This document shows positions 1 through 7,947 of a stretch of 64,000 nt of DNA, piece by piece. Origin of the DNA: Cesiribacter sp. SM1. Lineage in GTDB: Bacteria > Bacteroidota > Bacteroidia > Cytophagales > Cyclobacteriaceae. Location of the stretch: positions 62,001-126,000 of the forward strand of contig NZ_JAHXBU010000091.1 in the NCBI RefSeq assembly GCF_020178975.1, given 5' to 3'. The first letter of the stretch is position 1; every line of letters begins with the position of its first letter. The notes below the pieces were generated by a model that was not told the DNA's origin, did no database searches, and saw only the letters and a program-made list of their open reading frames with translations. The translations under genes were made by a program, and so were the position numbers.

Positions 1-194
1 AATAACCAAACCAGCAAATGCAGCCACAGCAAACCCTCTCCTGCTAAATACGGATCATAAGCCTGCTGGGTAGTCTGAAGGTACAATACAAGAAAGAAGA
101 CCAGCGGTAGGGAGATGACTCCATAGTAAAGTGTTTGTAGTTGCTGTAGTTGGTGCCCCATGGGCGAATCAGGGTCCAGTCGTATGATAGGCAT
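1..194 (-). CDS. Partial membrane protein (N-terminal part, runs off left edge)
   Basis: An open frame reads leftwards from an ATG at 194 to the window edge without a stop, giving at least 64 residues. The start MPIIRLDPDSP is followed by a hydrophobic stretch (VISLPLVFFLVLYL) and then a second one (LLWLHLLVWL), so at least two membrane helices are visible. The protein is not recognisable from this fragment. It is transcribed away from the exported RidA gene only 98 bp away on the same strand, so the two could be consecutive genes. The remainder lies outside the window. Confidence 0.55.
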   Translation of the reverse strand, partial: MPIIRLDPDSPMGHQLQQLQTLYYGVISLPLVFFLVLYLQTTQQAYDPYLAGEGLLWLHLLVWL

Positions 195-292
195 GTAGTA
201 AAAATATGCTTGGTTTACTTTATGCATAGCGCACAAAGCGGGCAAAAGTTACCAATTAAAGCTAACTCACCAAACTATATGCTCTCTTTCCA

Positions 293-823
293 TTACTCTT
301 CCTCCAGTTCTACCACCATCTCAATTTCAACAGAGATATTGCCGGGCAGGGAGGCCATGCCAACAGCAGAACGTGCATGTTTACCCTTTTCGCCAAAAAC
401 CTGGGTGAGCAGATCGGAGCAGCCGTTAATCACTCTTGGCTGGTCGTAGAATTCCGGGGCAGAGTTAACCATTCCCAGCACTTTTACCACCCGCTTTACC
501 TTGCCAAGATCGCCACCGGTAGCATCGTTTAGGGTAGCTAACAGACAAATGGCTACCCGTTTGGCTGCTTCATAACCTTGTTCAGTAGTAAGATCTTTTC
601 CAAGCTTGCCACGGTCTACTGCTGTAGGCGCGCCACAGGAGCCATGACCGGAGAGGTAGAGCATGTTGCCACTGCGCACCCACTTCACAAAATTTGCAAC
701 TGGCTTTTCTGCTTCCGGTAGCGTAATGCCCAGCTCCTTCAGGCGGGCGTGCGGATTGGGTGACTGTGCGTAAACCTGCAGGGAAATACCCAGCATCAGG
801 AGAAAAAAAAGATGTTTAAGCAT
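293..823 (-). CDS. Exported RidA/YjgF-family protein
   Basis: This 176-residue protein starts with a signal peptide (about 1-19, ending YAQ) and continues as a RidA/YjgF/UK114 fold. The family's C-terminal hallmark is present: an Arg in the HARSAVGMASLP segment followed by the VEIEM strand. Cytosolic RidA hydrolyses reactive enamine/imine intermediates from PLP enzymes. The exported relatives in Bacteroidota are about 40 residues longer than RidA and have no firmly assigned substrate. The signal peptide is visible; imine deaminase activity is only inferred from the family. The downstream neighbour on the same strand is the partial membrane protein. Confidence 0.8.
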   Translation of the reverse strand: MLKHLFFLLMLGISLQVYAQSPNPHARLKELGITLPEAEKPVANFVKWVRSGNMLYLSGHGSCGAPTAVDRGKLGKDLTTEQGYEAAKRVAICLLATLNDATGGDLGKVKRVVKVLGMVNSAPEFYDQPRVINGCSDLLTQVFGEKGKHARSAVGMASLPGNISVEIEMVVELEEE

Positions 824-913
824 TTGGCGGTACGATTGAGTATAAGCTAGAGGAAATATAAGCTTATAATCTTTTTCACTACCAGTCCCTTTAGCTTTTC
901 ATCTAAAGCCCGC

Positions 914-941
914 AAAAAAAAGCGCCTCTTAAAGAGGCGCT
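914..941 (-). terminator. Rho-independent terminator
   Basis: A ten-base stem, AGCGCCTCTT pairing with AAGAGGCGCT, is followed on the minus strand by a run of seven T. It lies about 50 bp past the stop of the OmpA/PD40 gene, so it closes that transcript and separates it from the RidA gene. Confidence 0.8.
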
Positions 942-989
942 CACACTCATACATAACATCTACTTCTGGTAACATCTATTTGCTTTATC

Positions 990-2522
990 TTATAAACCTG
1001 CAGTATTCTGTAAAATTGTAAACTCAACTCTTCTGTTTATCTGCCGGTTATCGTCTGTATCATTAGCTACTTCGGGCTTACTCTCACCATAGCCCCTGGC
1101 TGTTACGCGGGCTGATTCTATAAACTGCCCCGTGATATAATCCCTAACTGCCTCGGCCCTGCCCTGTGATAGCTTTTCGTTGTACTCGTCGCTGCCCTTA
1201 TCATCAGTATGGCCTCCAATTTCAATGAAGAGACCGGGGTTTTGTTCCATCAGCTCTACCACCTTATCAAGCTCAGGGTACGATTCAGGTCTAAGTGTTG
1301 TTTTATCAAAATCGAAGAAAATATTGTTGAGGCGAACCGAAAGCCCTACCTCCAGCTTTTTCATATAAATGGTGCGGTACACACTCATATCTACCTTGGA
1401 AGGCTCTACCATAAAGCTATCGCTGCCGGCCAGATAACCTTCAGCACTTACAGCCAGGTTAAACTCTCCCGGACCGGGCAGCTGCGAAGTAAACTCATGA
1501 TCGGCACCTTCTGTAGTGCTCACGCCAACTGTTTCCGGCCCCTGCAGAATACGAACATTAGCACCTTCAATGGCCTCTCCTGTTTTCAGGTCAACCACTC
1601 TGCCTGCCAGTGTAATCTTCACCTTTTTCTCACGCACCCTGCGCAGGGTGTGGATATCGAGGTGCCCGCCATCGGCCGACATATAGGCCCTTGTAGTAAA
1701 CACCAGTGTATCGGAATTTCCTACTGAATAGTAGGCATCGAAACCACCTGTATTGATCGGGGCACCAATGTTTTCCGGCTTCGACCATTTTTGCCAGCTG
1801 TTGTCCAGCCTGGTGGTTTTATAAATATCGGCATTGCCAAAGCCGCCATGGCGGTTACTGGCAAAGTACATGGTTTTATTATCGGGGGCAATAAATGGAC
1901 CAAACTCATCCTGCCTGGTATTAAGGCCTGCGATGGCTACTGGCTTGGTCCAGTTTTTTCCATTCGGAAAGCTTATGTAAAGATCGCTGTATTTACCCCC
2001 TTCTGTTTCGCTGAAGTAAAGCATAAGCGCAGAAGCATCTAGCGCCAGAAAGGCTCCGTTAAAACGGCCTTTGCACATTTTCTCAAAGCCATCAATTTTT
2101 AATGGCTCCGGCTTTTGCCACTTTCCGTCTACACGACGGCACAGGGAAAAGCCTAATGCATCTTTACCGGCTCCACCTCTCACCAGCAAGGTGTTGCCAT
2201 CCGGAGAAACACTAAGCACCTGGTTAAACTTATTTGTGTTGAGCGGAGCTGGCATATGTTTGGCCTGTGACCAGAAGCCTTCCGCATCCACTTCTGAATA
2301 CCAGATGTCCTGTGTGCCTTTACCCCTGGTATTTTCCGGATGATCATCAACCGTAAAGTAGAGGGTTTTTCCATCAGGAGAAACCACAGGAGCCGAATCG
2401 TGGTATTGGGTATTCACCTGCCGGCTTAAACTAATCAGTTCAAACTTTTCTTTTTCCGGGGCCTGGGCGCTGGCAGCAGTAACTGCCGCACAGGCAAAAA
2501 GCATCGCTAGACCTGTTCTCAT
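990..2522 (-). CDS. PD40-repeat OmpA-family envelope protein
   Basis: A 510-residue exported protein with a signal peptide (1-19, ending ASA). Residues about 40-290 carry WD40-like PD40 repeats (SPDGKTLYF, SPDGNTLL, APDNKTMYF). A carboxypeptidase-regulatory-like beta-sandwich follows at about 305-390 (AGRVVDLKTGEAIEGANV). The last 110 residues are an OmpA C-terminal peptidoglycan-binding domain (IFFDFDKTTLRP, GHTDDKGSDEYNEKLSQGRA, NRRVEF). This architecture is common in Bacteroidota and includes T9SS-linked and gliding-associated proteins such as PorE; assigning it to one of them is not possible here. It likely sits in the periplasm, anchored to peptidoglycan. It stands alone with its own terminator. 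Confidence 0.85.
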   Translation of the reverse strand: MRTGLAMLFACAAVTAASAQAPEKEKFELISLSRQVNTQYHDSAPVVSPDGKTLYFTVDDHPENTRGKGTQDIWYSEVDAEGFWSQAKHMPAPLNTNKFNQVLSVSPDGNTLLVRGGAGKDALGFSLCRRVDGKWQKPEPLKIDGFEKMCKGRFNGAFLALDASALMLYFSETEGGKYSDLYISFPNGKNWTKPVAIAGLNTRQDEFGPFIAPDNKTMYFASNRHGGFGNADIYKTTRLDNSWQKWSKPENIGAPINTGGFDAYYSVGNSDTLVFTTRAYMSADGGHLDIHTLRRVREKKVKITLAGRVVDLKTGEAIEGANVRILQGPETVGVSTTEGADHEFTSQLPGPGEFNLAVSAEGYLAGSDSFMVEPSKVDMSVYRTIYMKKLEVGLSVRLNNIFFDFDKTTLRPESYPELDKVVELMEQNPGLFIEIGGHTDDKGSDEYNEKLSQGRAEAVRDYITGQFIESARVTARGYGESKPEVANDTDDNRQINRRVEFTILQNTAGL

Positions 2523-2777
2523 ACTTACTTCTGGTTTGAAGAAAAAGTAAAAGTATTGAGCTGCAGGGAGTATTACCCGGGCTTCTCTAACAAAAGCTTA
2601 CGCAGAAAATTATTCTACAAATATGGCAAAAGTTAGAATCAAGCGCTTAAATATGTAGATATGACAGGGACAATTATAACTTTTACGCGCCTAACTGCAG
2701 CTGGTGGGTCCAGGAGAATTTATCAGCTTCTATAAACCTTACACTAAACACATATGCCAACCGTAAGAAAACTGACG

Positions 2778-3953
2778 CTAAAGTACCTGCAATACCAGTC
2801 CTTTCAGGTATTCTCCTTCGGGATGATAGAGGCTATAGGGGTGGTCGGCGGGCTGGCTTAGCTGGTGCAGCACCTTAACCGGCCGGTTAGCTTCTATGGC
2901 TGCAGCCATAACAGTATTCTGAAAAAGCAGTTTATCTACCACGCCCGAACAGCTAAAAGTAAACAGTAGTCCGCCCGGACGAATGTGCCTGATTGCCTCA
3001 TAATTAAGACGTTTGTAGCCCATAAGTGCATTGTGCCGCACATTCATGCGTTTTGCAAAAGCTGGCGGATCCAGGATGATGATATCATAGTCAGCCCCTT
3101 TTTCCTTCAGGAACACAAAAGTATCCATGGCAAAGGACTGATGCCTTTCGGCGCCTGAGTTCAGGGCAACGTTTTCATCTGTTAGTGCCACTGCCTTGGC
3201 AGATACATCAACGGAATGTACCTCTGTAGCGCCTGCCTCCAGGGCATACACTGAAAAGCCTCCAGTGTAGCAGAAGGTGTTGAGCACCCGCTTGCCTTTA
3301 GCATATTGTCCCAGCAGGGCCCTGTTCTCCCGCTGATCCAGGAAGAAGCCTGTTTTTTGCCCGCCTACCCAATCAATCTTAAAACGGACCCTGTTCTCCA
3401 TCACCACATCGTAGCCTCCGCCCTCTCCGATCAGGTAACCATTACCAGCATTGGCCTGGCCGGCAGGCAGTGTTTCGCCACTTTTATCATAAACAGCATT
3501 GATCTGCCCTTCACTTACCGCCACCACAGCTTCTGCAATGGGCTGACGCTCCCGCCACATACCCAGGCTGTGCGCCTGCAACACGGCTGTGCTCCCATAC
3601 ACATCTACGATAAGGCCGGGTAAGCCATCGCCTTCTGCAAAAACAAGCCGGTAAGCGCTTGTATCTTTGCTGCCAATCAGCCCTAGCTGTTTACGTAGTG
3701 CATAGGCCTGGTTAATCTTCTGCAGCCAGAATTCACTGTTAAATATGGCAGGACCAAACTCCAGCAAACGCACAGATATATTTCCGGGCTGATAATGCCC
3801 TACGCCCAATAGTTGATTCTGTGATGAGTAAACCTCAACAGGATCACCCTCCTGCAAGCCTTCTTCAGCTTTTTTTACCGCACCGGAAAAAACCCAGGGG
3901 TGCCTGCGCAGCACCGATTGCTCTTTGCCTTTGTTCAGCCATAACTTTTTCAT
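2778..3953 (-). CDS. Class I SAM-dependent rRNA methyltransferase, RlmI/YccW-like
   Basis: A 391-residue protein with an N-terminal PUA domain (about 1-75, KGKEQSVLRRHPWVFSGAV) followed by the RlmI-type intermediate domain and a Rossmann methyltransferase. The SAM-binding motif is VLNTFCYTGGFSVYALEAGA, and the catalytic-loop motif is IILDPPAFAK. The final segment HPEGEYLKGLVL is typical of the family. E. coli RlmI makes m5C1962 in 23S rRNA, and members of this family are the usual Bacteroidota version. The exact target base is inferred. It is a stand-alone gene with a 255 bp gap before the OmpA gene. Confidence 0.85.
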   Translation of the reverse strand: MKKLWLNKGKEQSVLRRHPWVFSGAVKKAEEGLQEGDPVEVYSSQNQLLGVGHYQPGNISVRLLEFGPAIFNSEFWLQKINQAYALRKQLGLIGSKDTSAYRLVFAEGDGLPGLIVDVYGSTAVLQAHSLGMWRERQPIAEAVVAVSEGQINAVYDKSGETLPAGQANAGNGYLIGEGGGYDVVMENRVRFKIDWVGGQKTGFFLDQRENRALLGQYAKGKRVLNTFCYTGGFSVYALEAGATEVHSVDVSAKAVALTDENVALNSGAERHQSFAMDTFVFLKEKGADYDIIILDPPAFAKRMNVRHNALMGYKRLNYEAIRHIRPGGLLFTFSCSGVVDKLLFQNTVMAAAIEANRPVKVLHQLSQPADHPYSLYHPEGEYLKGLVLQVL

Positions 3954-4372
3954 GCTGCAAAGGTAGGAAACTTTTCAGTGGCACGTATGTGCTTTCGGCG
4001 AGAAGGAATACCAAGCAATTAATTGTAATTTGTTTCTGAACAGCAGCATGAGAGCATGAGCTGTAGCCGAACGCCAGTTACAGTAAATAAAGCCGTTGCC
4101 CTATAAAACTGTAGACAGGCAGTAAAAAAAATCTTTTCAATACCAGGGCTAACAAAGCAGCGGAATCGATTAGCCTTGGGTGGTGGGGCACCCTTACAAG
4201 AGGATAACTAAAAGCGGCTAAGCACAAAAAGTACGGTTAGGAGCACAAAAATAAGTTCGCCTGCTACCACAACAGATTTAACAACAGAAGCTCTCACACT
4301 ACCAGGATATCTCATAATCAGGAGTAATTTGCAATTGCTGTTAATACGCTCCGGAGGCAAAAGGTAAACAGC
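3954..4372. other. Gene-poor 419 bp stretch with one candidate small ORF
   Basis: No conserved gene was recognised between the methyltransferase and the HNH nuclease. The only coding candidate is the 35-codon ORF listed separately at 4208-4315 on the minus strand. No clear terminator or repeat was seen. Confidence 0.5.
4208..4315 (-). CDS. Candidate 35-residue single-pass membrane peptide
   Basis: A short ATG-initiated frame encodes a peptide beginning MRYPGSVRASVVK and continuing into one hydrophobic helix (VVVAGELIFVLLTVLFVL) before ending SRF. A basic N-terminus followed by one helix is the usual form of small membrane proteins. It begins 58 bp after the stop of the HNH nuclease on the same strand. 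There is no homology evidence, so it may be chance. Confidence 0.3.
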   Translation of the reverse strand: MRYPGSVRASVVKSVVVAGELIFVLLTVLFVLSRF

Positions 4373-4885
4373 TTATCCTGTTTTTTTTAACTCAAGGTAT
4401 GGAAGCCATTCCGCCATCATCATGCCGCTGTGGTCTCTAAGAAAATGGAGGTAAGAGGGCTTTTCCGGTTGCTTTCTCAGCTTCATGCCTGCTGCTTCGG
4501 GGGTATAGTCTCCCTTGCGGGTGTTGCAGCGCTTGCAGGCGGTTACAAGGTTAGTCCAGGTAGATTTGCCGTTTTTTGAGCGCGGCACCACATGATCGAG
4601 GGTAAGATCTTTGGCAGAACCACAGTACTGGCACTGAAACCCATCGCGCCTGAAAACATTTTGCCTGGAGAGCATTACACCTTTGTAGGGCACATTTATG
4701 TAGCGGCCCAGCCGTATAACCGCAGGCATGGGAAAGCTCTGGCTTACACTTCGGAGTACGTTGCCATTAAGACCCGCCAGCATTTCGGCTTTTTGCAGGT
4801 AAACCAGTAGAAATGCGCGTTGCACCGTACACACGGTGATAGGACTAAAATCAAAATTGAGTACCAGAACCCGCCCTTTACGCAT
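4373..4885 (-). CDS. HNH endonuclease family protein
   Basis: A 170-residue protein with a full HNH/McrA-like core. The first zinc-binding pair is CQYC, the catalytic stretch is LTLDHVVPRSKNG with the DH pair, and the second pair is CKRCN. The N-terminal part (RVLVLNFDFSPITVCTVQRA) matches the widespread stand-alone HNH proteins of Bacteroidota and Cyanobacteria, whose role is unknown. They are chromosomal single-copy genes and not normally part of a restriction system. No methylase is nearby. The NlpC/P60 gene lies 11 bp upstream on the same strand, so co-transcription is likely. Confidence 0.85.
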   Translation of the reverse strand: MRKGRVLVLNFDFSPITVCTVQRAFLLVYLQKAEMLAGLNGNVLRSVSQSFPMPAVIRLGRYINVPYKGVMLSRQNVFRRDGFQCQYCGSAKDLTLDHVVPRSKNGKSTWTNLVTACKRCNTRKGDYTPEAAGMKLRKQPEKPSYLHFLRDHSGMMMAEWLPYLELKKTG

Positions 4886-4896
4886 AAGCTACTCTT

Positions 4897-5679
4897 TTAG
4901 GTTACTATTCTTCTTAAATGACTCAACGAATGTGTATATTTTTTTTCCTGTTCGTTAAAAATTCCTTTTTCATCCAGGCGGTCTATGCGCACCCGGCCCG
5001 AGGCATGAATAATTTTACTTCCTGAAAGCATCATTCCCACATGGGTGATGCGCCCCTGCGGATTATGAAAGAAAGCAAGATCGCCTTCCAGCACATCTCC
5101 AAGTGAAGCAACCTCCTCTCCTGCAAGCGCCTGCTGACTGGCATCGCGCTGCAACTGGTAGCCCCCCAGCTTGTATACCATCTGCATTAAGCCGGAACAA
5201 TCAATACCAAAGGGCGACTTGCCACCCCACAAGTATGGACTTTCAATATACTGAAAAGCAAAATCTTTTAAAACTTCAGCATTCTTTATCTTCCTGATGA
5301 TGTGCGTTTTGCCCTCAAATTTTAACCGATCATTACTACCAAAAAGGCTTTGTTCCTCTATTGGCAGGCTACTGCCCAAAACTACATGCAGCTGCTGACC
5401 CGGCAAATGGAGCTTTCCACAAATCTCCAAACTAGCAATGGGTTGTCGTTGTTGCGCTTCCTGAAAAAAAGCTTCTGTTACGTTATGATGAAGTTTATTA
5501 CCAATCCACCCACGGTAACCATCTGCCTGGCCTTCTACATAAAGCCAATCCTTATTTGTATTATATTCCAACACATGGTATAAATCGCCAAACAGGAGCT
5601 GGGTTACCATTTCGCTACTCTCCCGGGCTTCGGCCCGTACCGGCACCAGGCTTAAGCGGCAATATCCATATTCTTTCAT
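4897..5679 (-). CDS. NlpC/P60-family (C40) peptidase with SH3 domains
   Basis: A 260-residue cell-wall hydrolase. N-terminal bacterial SH3-like domains (about 1-125, with DWLYVEGQADGYRGWI) precede the catalytic domain. The catalytic Cys lies in FGIDCSGLMQMVYKLGG and the His in GRITHVGMMLSG, with a following IIHASGRVRID segment. The domain is related to gamma-D-glutamyl-diamino acid endopeptidases, which cut peptidoglycan peptides. I place the start at the ATG at 5679 and not at the TTG two codons upstream. No signal peptide is visible, so it may act on imported muropeptides in the cytoplasm. Confidence 0.85.
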   Translation of the reverse strand: MKEYGYCRLSLVPVRAEARESSEMVTQLLFGDLYHVLEYNTNKDWLYVEGQADGYRGWIGNKLHHNVTEAFFQEAQQRQPIASLEICGKLHLPGQQLHVVLGSSLPIEEQSLFGSNDRLKFEGKTHIIRKIKNAEVLKDFAFQYIESPYLWGGKSPFGIDCSGLMQMVYKLGGYQLQRDASQQALAGEEVASLGDVLEGDLAFFHNPQGRITHVGMMLSGSKIIHASGRVRIDRLDEKGIFNEQEKKYTHSLSHLRRIVT

Positions 5680-5874
5680 CTTCAAAGGTTCAGATTATTT
5701 ATCAGTGTATAAATCTTTACAATGTATACTGTATGTGGACCACACTTATCTTGATGTTCTTTTTTGATTAGCGTTAGCCGGCATAAGGTTATATAACGCT
5801 AAGTAAGCCTTTCTACCATGCCCCTGCTATCAATATATGTACCCCTCGTACCACATACACACCAACATTGCTCT

Positions 5875-6345
5875 TTAAAATTTCATGCGGCTTAGCTCCC
5901 TAGCCACATCACGCTCTTTGATGGATTCGCGTTTATCGTGCAGCTTTTTACCACGCGCCAGGGCTATTTCCAGCTTTGCCAGTCCTTTATCATTGATAAA
6001 CAGCCGGGTTGGAATAATGGTGAGCCCCTTTTCTTCTACCTTCACTTTTAAGCGATTGATCTCCTTTTTCTTCAGGAGCATTTTGCGGGGCCGCATGGGC
6101 TCATGGTTAAAGATGTTGCCCTCTTCATAGGGAGAAATGTGCAGGTTGTACACATACATTTCATCTCCCTGAAAACCGCAGTGAGCATCTGCCATGTTTA
6201 CCTTGCTCTGTCGGATTGATTTAATTTCTGTTCCCTGCAGCGAAATACCCGCTACAAACTTTTCCAGGAACTCATACTCAAAGCCAGCCCGTTTATTTTT
6301 TATGTTTACCGTTTTTGCAAAACGTGAATCCTTTTCTTTTGCCAT
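5875..6345 (-). CDS. smpB: SsrA-binding protein SmpB
   Basis: The 156-residue protein matches SmpB in length and sequence. Recognisable parts are the N-terminal NIKNKRAGFEYEFLEKFVAG, the central GTEIKSIRQSKVNMADAH with the invariant EIKS, and the basic tail LARGKKLHDKRESIKERD that enters the ribosomal mRNA channel. SmpB delivers tmRNA to stalled ribosomes for trans-translation. The stop codon of the upstream thioesterase gene is five bases away, so they are likely co-transcribed. The tmRNA gene itself is not seen in this window. Confidence 0.97.
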   Translation of the reverse strand: MAKEKDSRFAKTVNIKNKRAGFEYEFLEKFVAGISLQGTEIKSIRQSKVNMADAHCGFQGDEMYVYNLHISPYEEGNIFNHEPMRPRKMLLKKKEINRLKVKVEEKGLTIIPTRLFINDKGLAKLEIALARGKKLHDKRESIKERDVARELSRMKF

Positions 6346-6350
6346 AGTTA

Positions 6351-6752
6351 TCAGGCCTTTTCTTCTAAACGTTTAAAAATCTTTTCCAGCGCAGCGCGCT
6401 TCAGCACTTTTTGACCGGTTCTGCCAACAGCCACCACACGGTTACCCACTTTTACTTCTATACTGCACAAAAGCTCATTTTGCTCCTGTTGTTCAACAGT
6501 TGCTGTTATCTCTAACAACTCCCCTTCCAGGGCAGGAGCCTTATGCTGAATTTCCAGCAGGGTACCAATACCTTCTTCATCTTCCTCCCGCATGTCCAGT
6601 ACAAAAAGCCTGGATGCCCACTCTATTTCGCGCCCCAGCGCAAAGGTAGAACAAACAGGGTGTACCTGCTCTCCTTCAAAAGCGGCTTTATCCTGCGGCT
6701 CCACCCGCTTCTGCCAGGTCTTTTTATCGCCGGGTTTGAAAATTGATTTCAT
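6351..6752 (-). CDS. Hot-dog thioesterase, FlK-like
   Basis: A 133-residue protein with the hot-dog fold of the fluoroacetyl-CoA thioesterase-like family, seen in VHPVCSTFALGREIEWASRL and the core GTLLEIQHKAPALEGELLEI. These proteins hydrolyse acyl-CoAs of unknown identity. I place the start at the ATG at 6752 (MKSIFKPG). A longer frame starting at 6842 would add 30 residues encoded only by a heptamer DNA repeat (PHTSYLIPHTPYLIPHTSY) and is judged spurious. It lies directly upstream of smpB. Substrate is unknown. Confidence 0.75.
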   Translation of the reverse strand: MKSIFKPGDKKTWQKRVEPQDKAAFEGEQVHPVCSTFALGREIEWASRLFVLDMREEDEEGIGTLLEIQHKAPALEGELLEITATVEQQEQNELLCSIEVKVGNRVVAVGRTGQKVLKRAALEKIFKRLEEKA

Positions 6753-6754
6753 AT

Positions 6755-6830
6755 GGGTATCGGGTATGGGGTATGAGGTATGGGGTATGAGGTATGGGGT
6801 ATGAGGTATGAGGTATGAGGTATGAGGTAC
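6755..6830. repeat. Tandem heptamer array (RGGTATG)
   Basis: About eleven head-to-tail copies of a seven-base unit are visible, reading GGGTATG and AGGTATG in a mixed order. The first copy is altered (GGGTATC) and the last is truncated (AGGTAC). The array lies immediately upstream of the thioesterase start and 115 bp from the tsaD stop. A short degenerate array of the same unit lies in opposite orientation at 6913-6944. Confidence 0.9.
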
Positions 6831-6912
6831 TGGAACTTTCAAACTTCTACAATAAATCTACAATTCGGCGGCTTTCATATTTCAACATCACTGCTTATAA
6901 TCGATGTTCGAA

Positions 6913-6944
6913 ACCTCTTACCTCATACCCGTTACCTGAAACCC
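6913..6944. repeat. Inverted, degenerate copy of the heptamer array
   Basis: On the minus strand this stretch reads as roughly four heptamer-like units (GGTTTCA, GGTAACG, GGTATGA, GGTAAGA) ending just after the tsaD stop codon. It faces the larger array at 6755-6830, leaving a central stretch of about 82 bp. The pair could form a long imperfect stem or mark the ends of a small repetitive element. Confidence 0.5.
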
Positions 6945-6945
6945 A

Positions 6946-7947
6946 TCAAAATTTCATTCTTGGCATTGGGCTTACATCCTGCGGGCAAAATTCACCAGCT
7001 TTGTACTTATAATGGGCAGCCATGGCAATCATGGCTGCATTATCGGTACAATAAGCCAGGGCCGGAATATAAACCTGCCATTTTCTTTTAGCTGCCTCCT
7101 GCTGCAGTGCTTCCCGAAGGCCGCTGTTAGCCGAAACCCCTCCTGCAATAGCAATATGCGAAATATTGGTTTCCTTTGCAGCTTTTCTAAGCTTCCGCAG
7201 CAGCATTTCAATTAACGTATGCTGTATGCTTGCACTAATATCGGCCAGGTTGTTCTGAATAAATTCGGGATCCTGCTTTAACCTGTCCTGCAAAAAATAC
7301 AAAACAGCCGTTTTAATGCCGCTGAAGGAGAAATTTAAACCTGGTACTTCAGAAATGGGAAAAGGAAAAGCTTTGGGGTCGCCCTGCTTCGCCCATTTAT
7401 CCAGTAGCGGCCCACCAGGATAGGGCAAGCCCATGATCTTTGCAGTTTTATCGAAGGCCTCTCCTACAGCATCATCAATGGTTTCGCCTATAATTTCCAT
7501 TTTCAGATAATCCTGCACCAGCACCAGCTGTGTATGACCACCGCTTACTGTTAAACACAGGAACGGAAAAGGTGGCTTTGGATCATCAATAAAATGGGCC
7601 AGAATATGCGCCTGCATATGGTTTACATCAATCAGTGGTATGTTTAGGGCCAGCGCCAGCGACTTTGCAAAGGAAGCACCAACCAGCAAGGCACCTAATA
7701 AACCGGGCCCCCTTGTAAAGGCCACTGCTTGCAGCTCTTTTTTTGTTATATTTGCCTCTTGCAACGCCTTGTGCACCACAGGCACAATGTGCTGTTGGTG
7801 CGCCCTTGAGGCCAGCTCCGGTACTACACCACCCCACTGGTGGTGAACCTGCTGGGTAGCCACAATATTGGCAAGTATTTTGCTGTTTTGTATAAGGGCG
7901 GCCGAGGTTTCGTCGCAGGAAGATTCAATAGCTAAGATTGTACACAT
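6946..7947 (-). CDS. tsaD: tRNA N6-adenosine threonylcarbamoyltransferase TsaD
   Basis: A 333-residue TsaD (Kae1/YgjD). It starts ILAIESSCDETSAAL, carries the metal-binding HMQAHILAH motif, the phosphate-binding LTVSGGHTQLVLV loop and the AGGVSANSGLR motif. It transfers the threonylcarbamoyl group from TC-AMP to A37 of tRNAs that read ANN codons, with TsaB and TsaE. I place the start at the ATG at 7947 (MCTILAIESS) because ten residues further upstream lie outside the conserved fold. That start codon directly abuts the proposed start of tamB on the other strand. Confidence 0.96.
   Translation of the reverse strand: MCTILAIESSCDETSAALIQNSKILANIVATQQVHHQWGGVVPELASRAHQQHIVPVVHKALQEANITKKELQAVAFTRGPGLLGALLVGASFAKSLALALNIPLIDVNHMQAHILAHFIDDPKPPFPFLCLTVSGGHTQLVLVQDYLKMEIIGETIDDAVGEAFDKTAKIMGLPYPGGPLLDKWAKQGDPKAFPFPISEVPGLNFSFSGIKTAVLYFLQDRLKQDPEFIQNNLADISASIQHTLIEMLLRKLRKAAKETNISHIAIAGGVSANSGLREALQQEAAKRKWQVYIPALAYCTDNAAMIAMAAHYKYKAGEFCPQDVSPMPRMKF

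Noticed and set aside
4373-4885. HNH nuclease as part of a restriction or defence system
   Set aside because: No methylase, helicase or other defence gene nearby; matches a widespread stand-alone family.
6755-6830. CRISPR-like array
   Set aside because: Units are seven bases head to tail, with no spacers and no cas genes.
6753-6842. N-terminal extension of the thioesterase (PHTSYLIPHT repeats)
   Set aside because: It is only the translation of the heptamer repeat; the ATG at 6752 matches the family.
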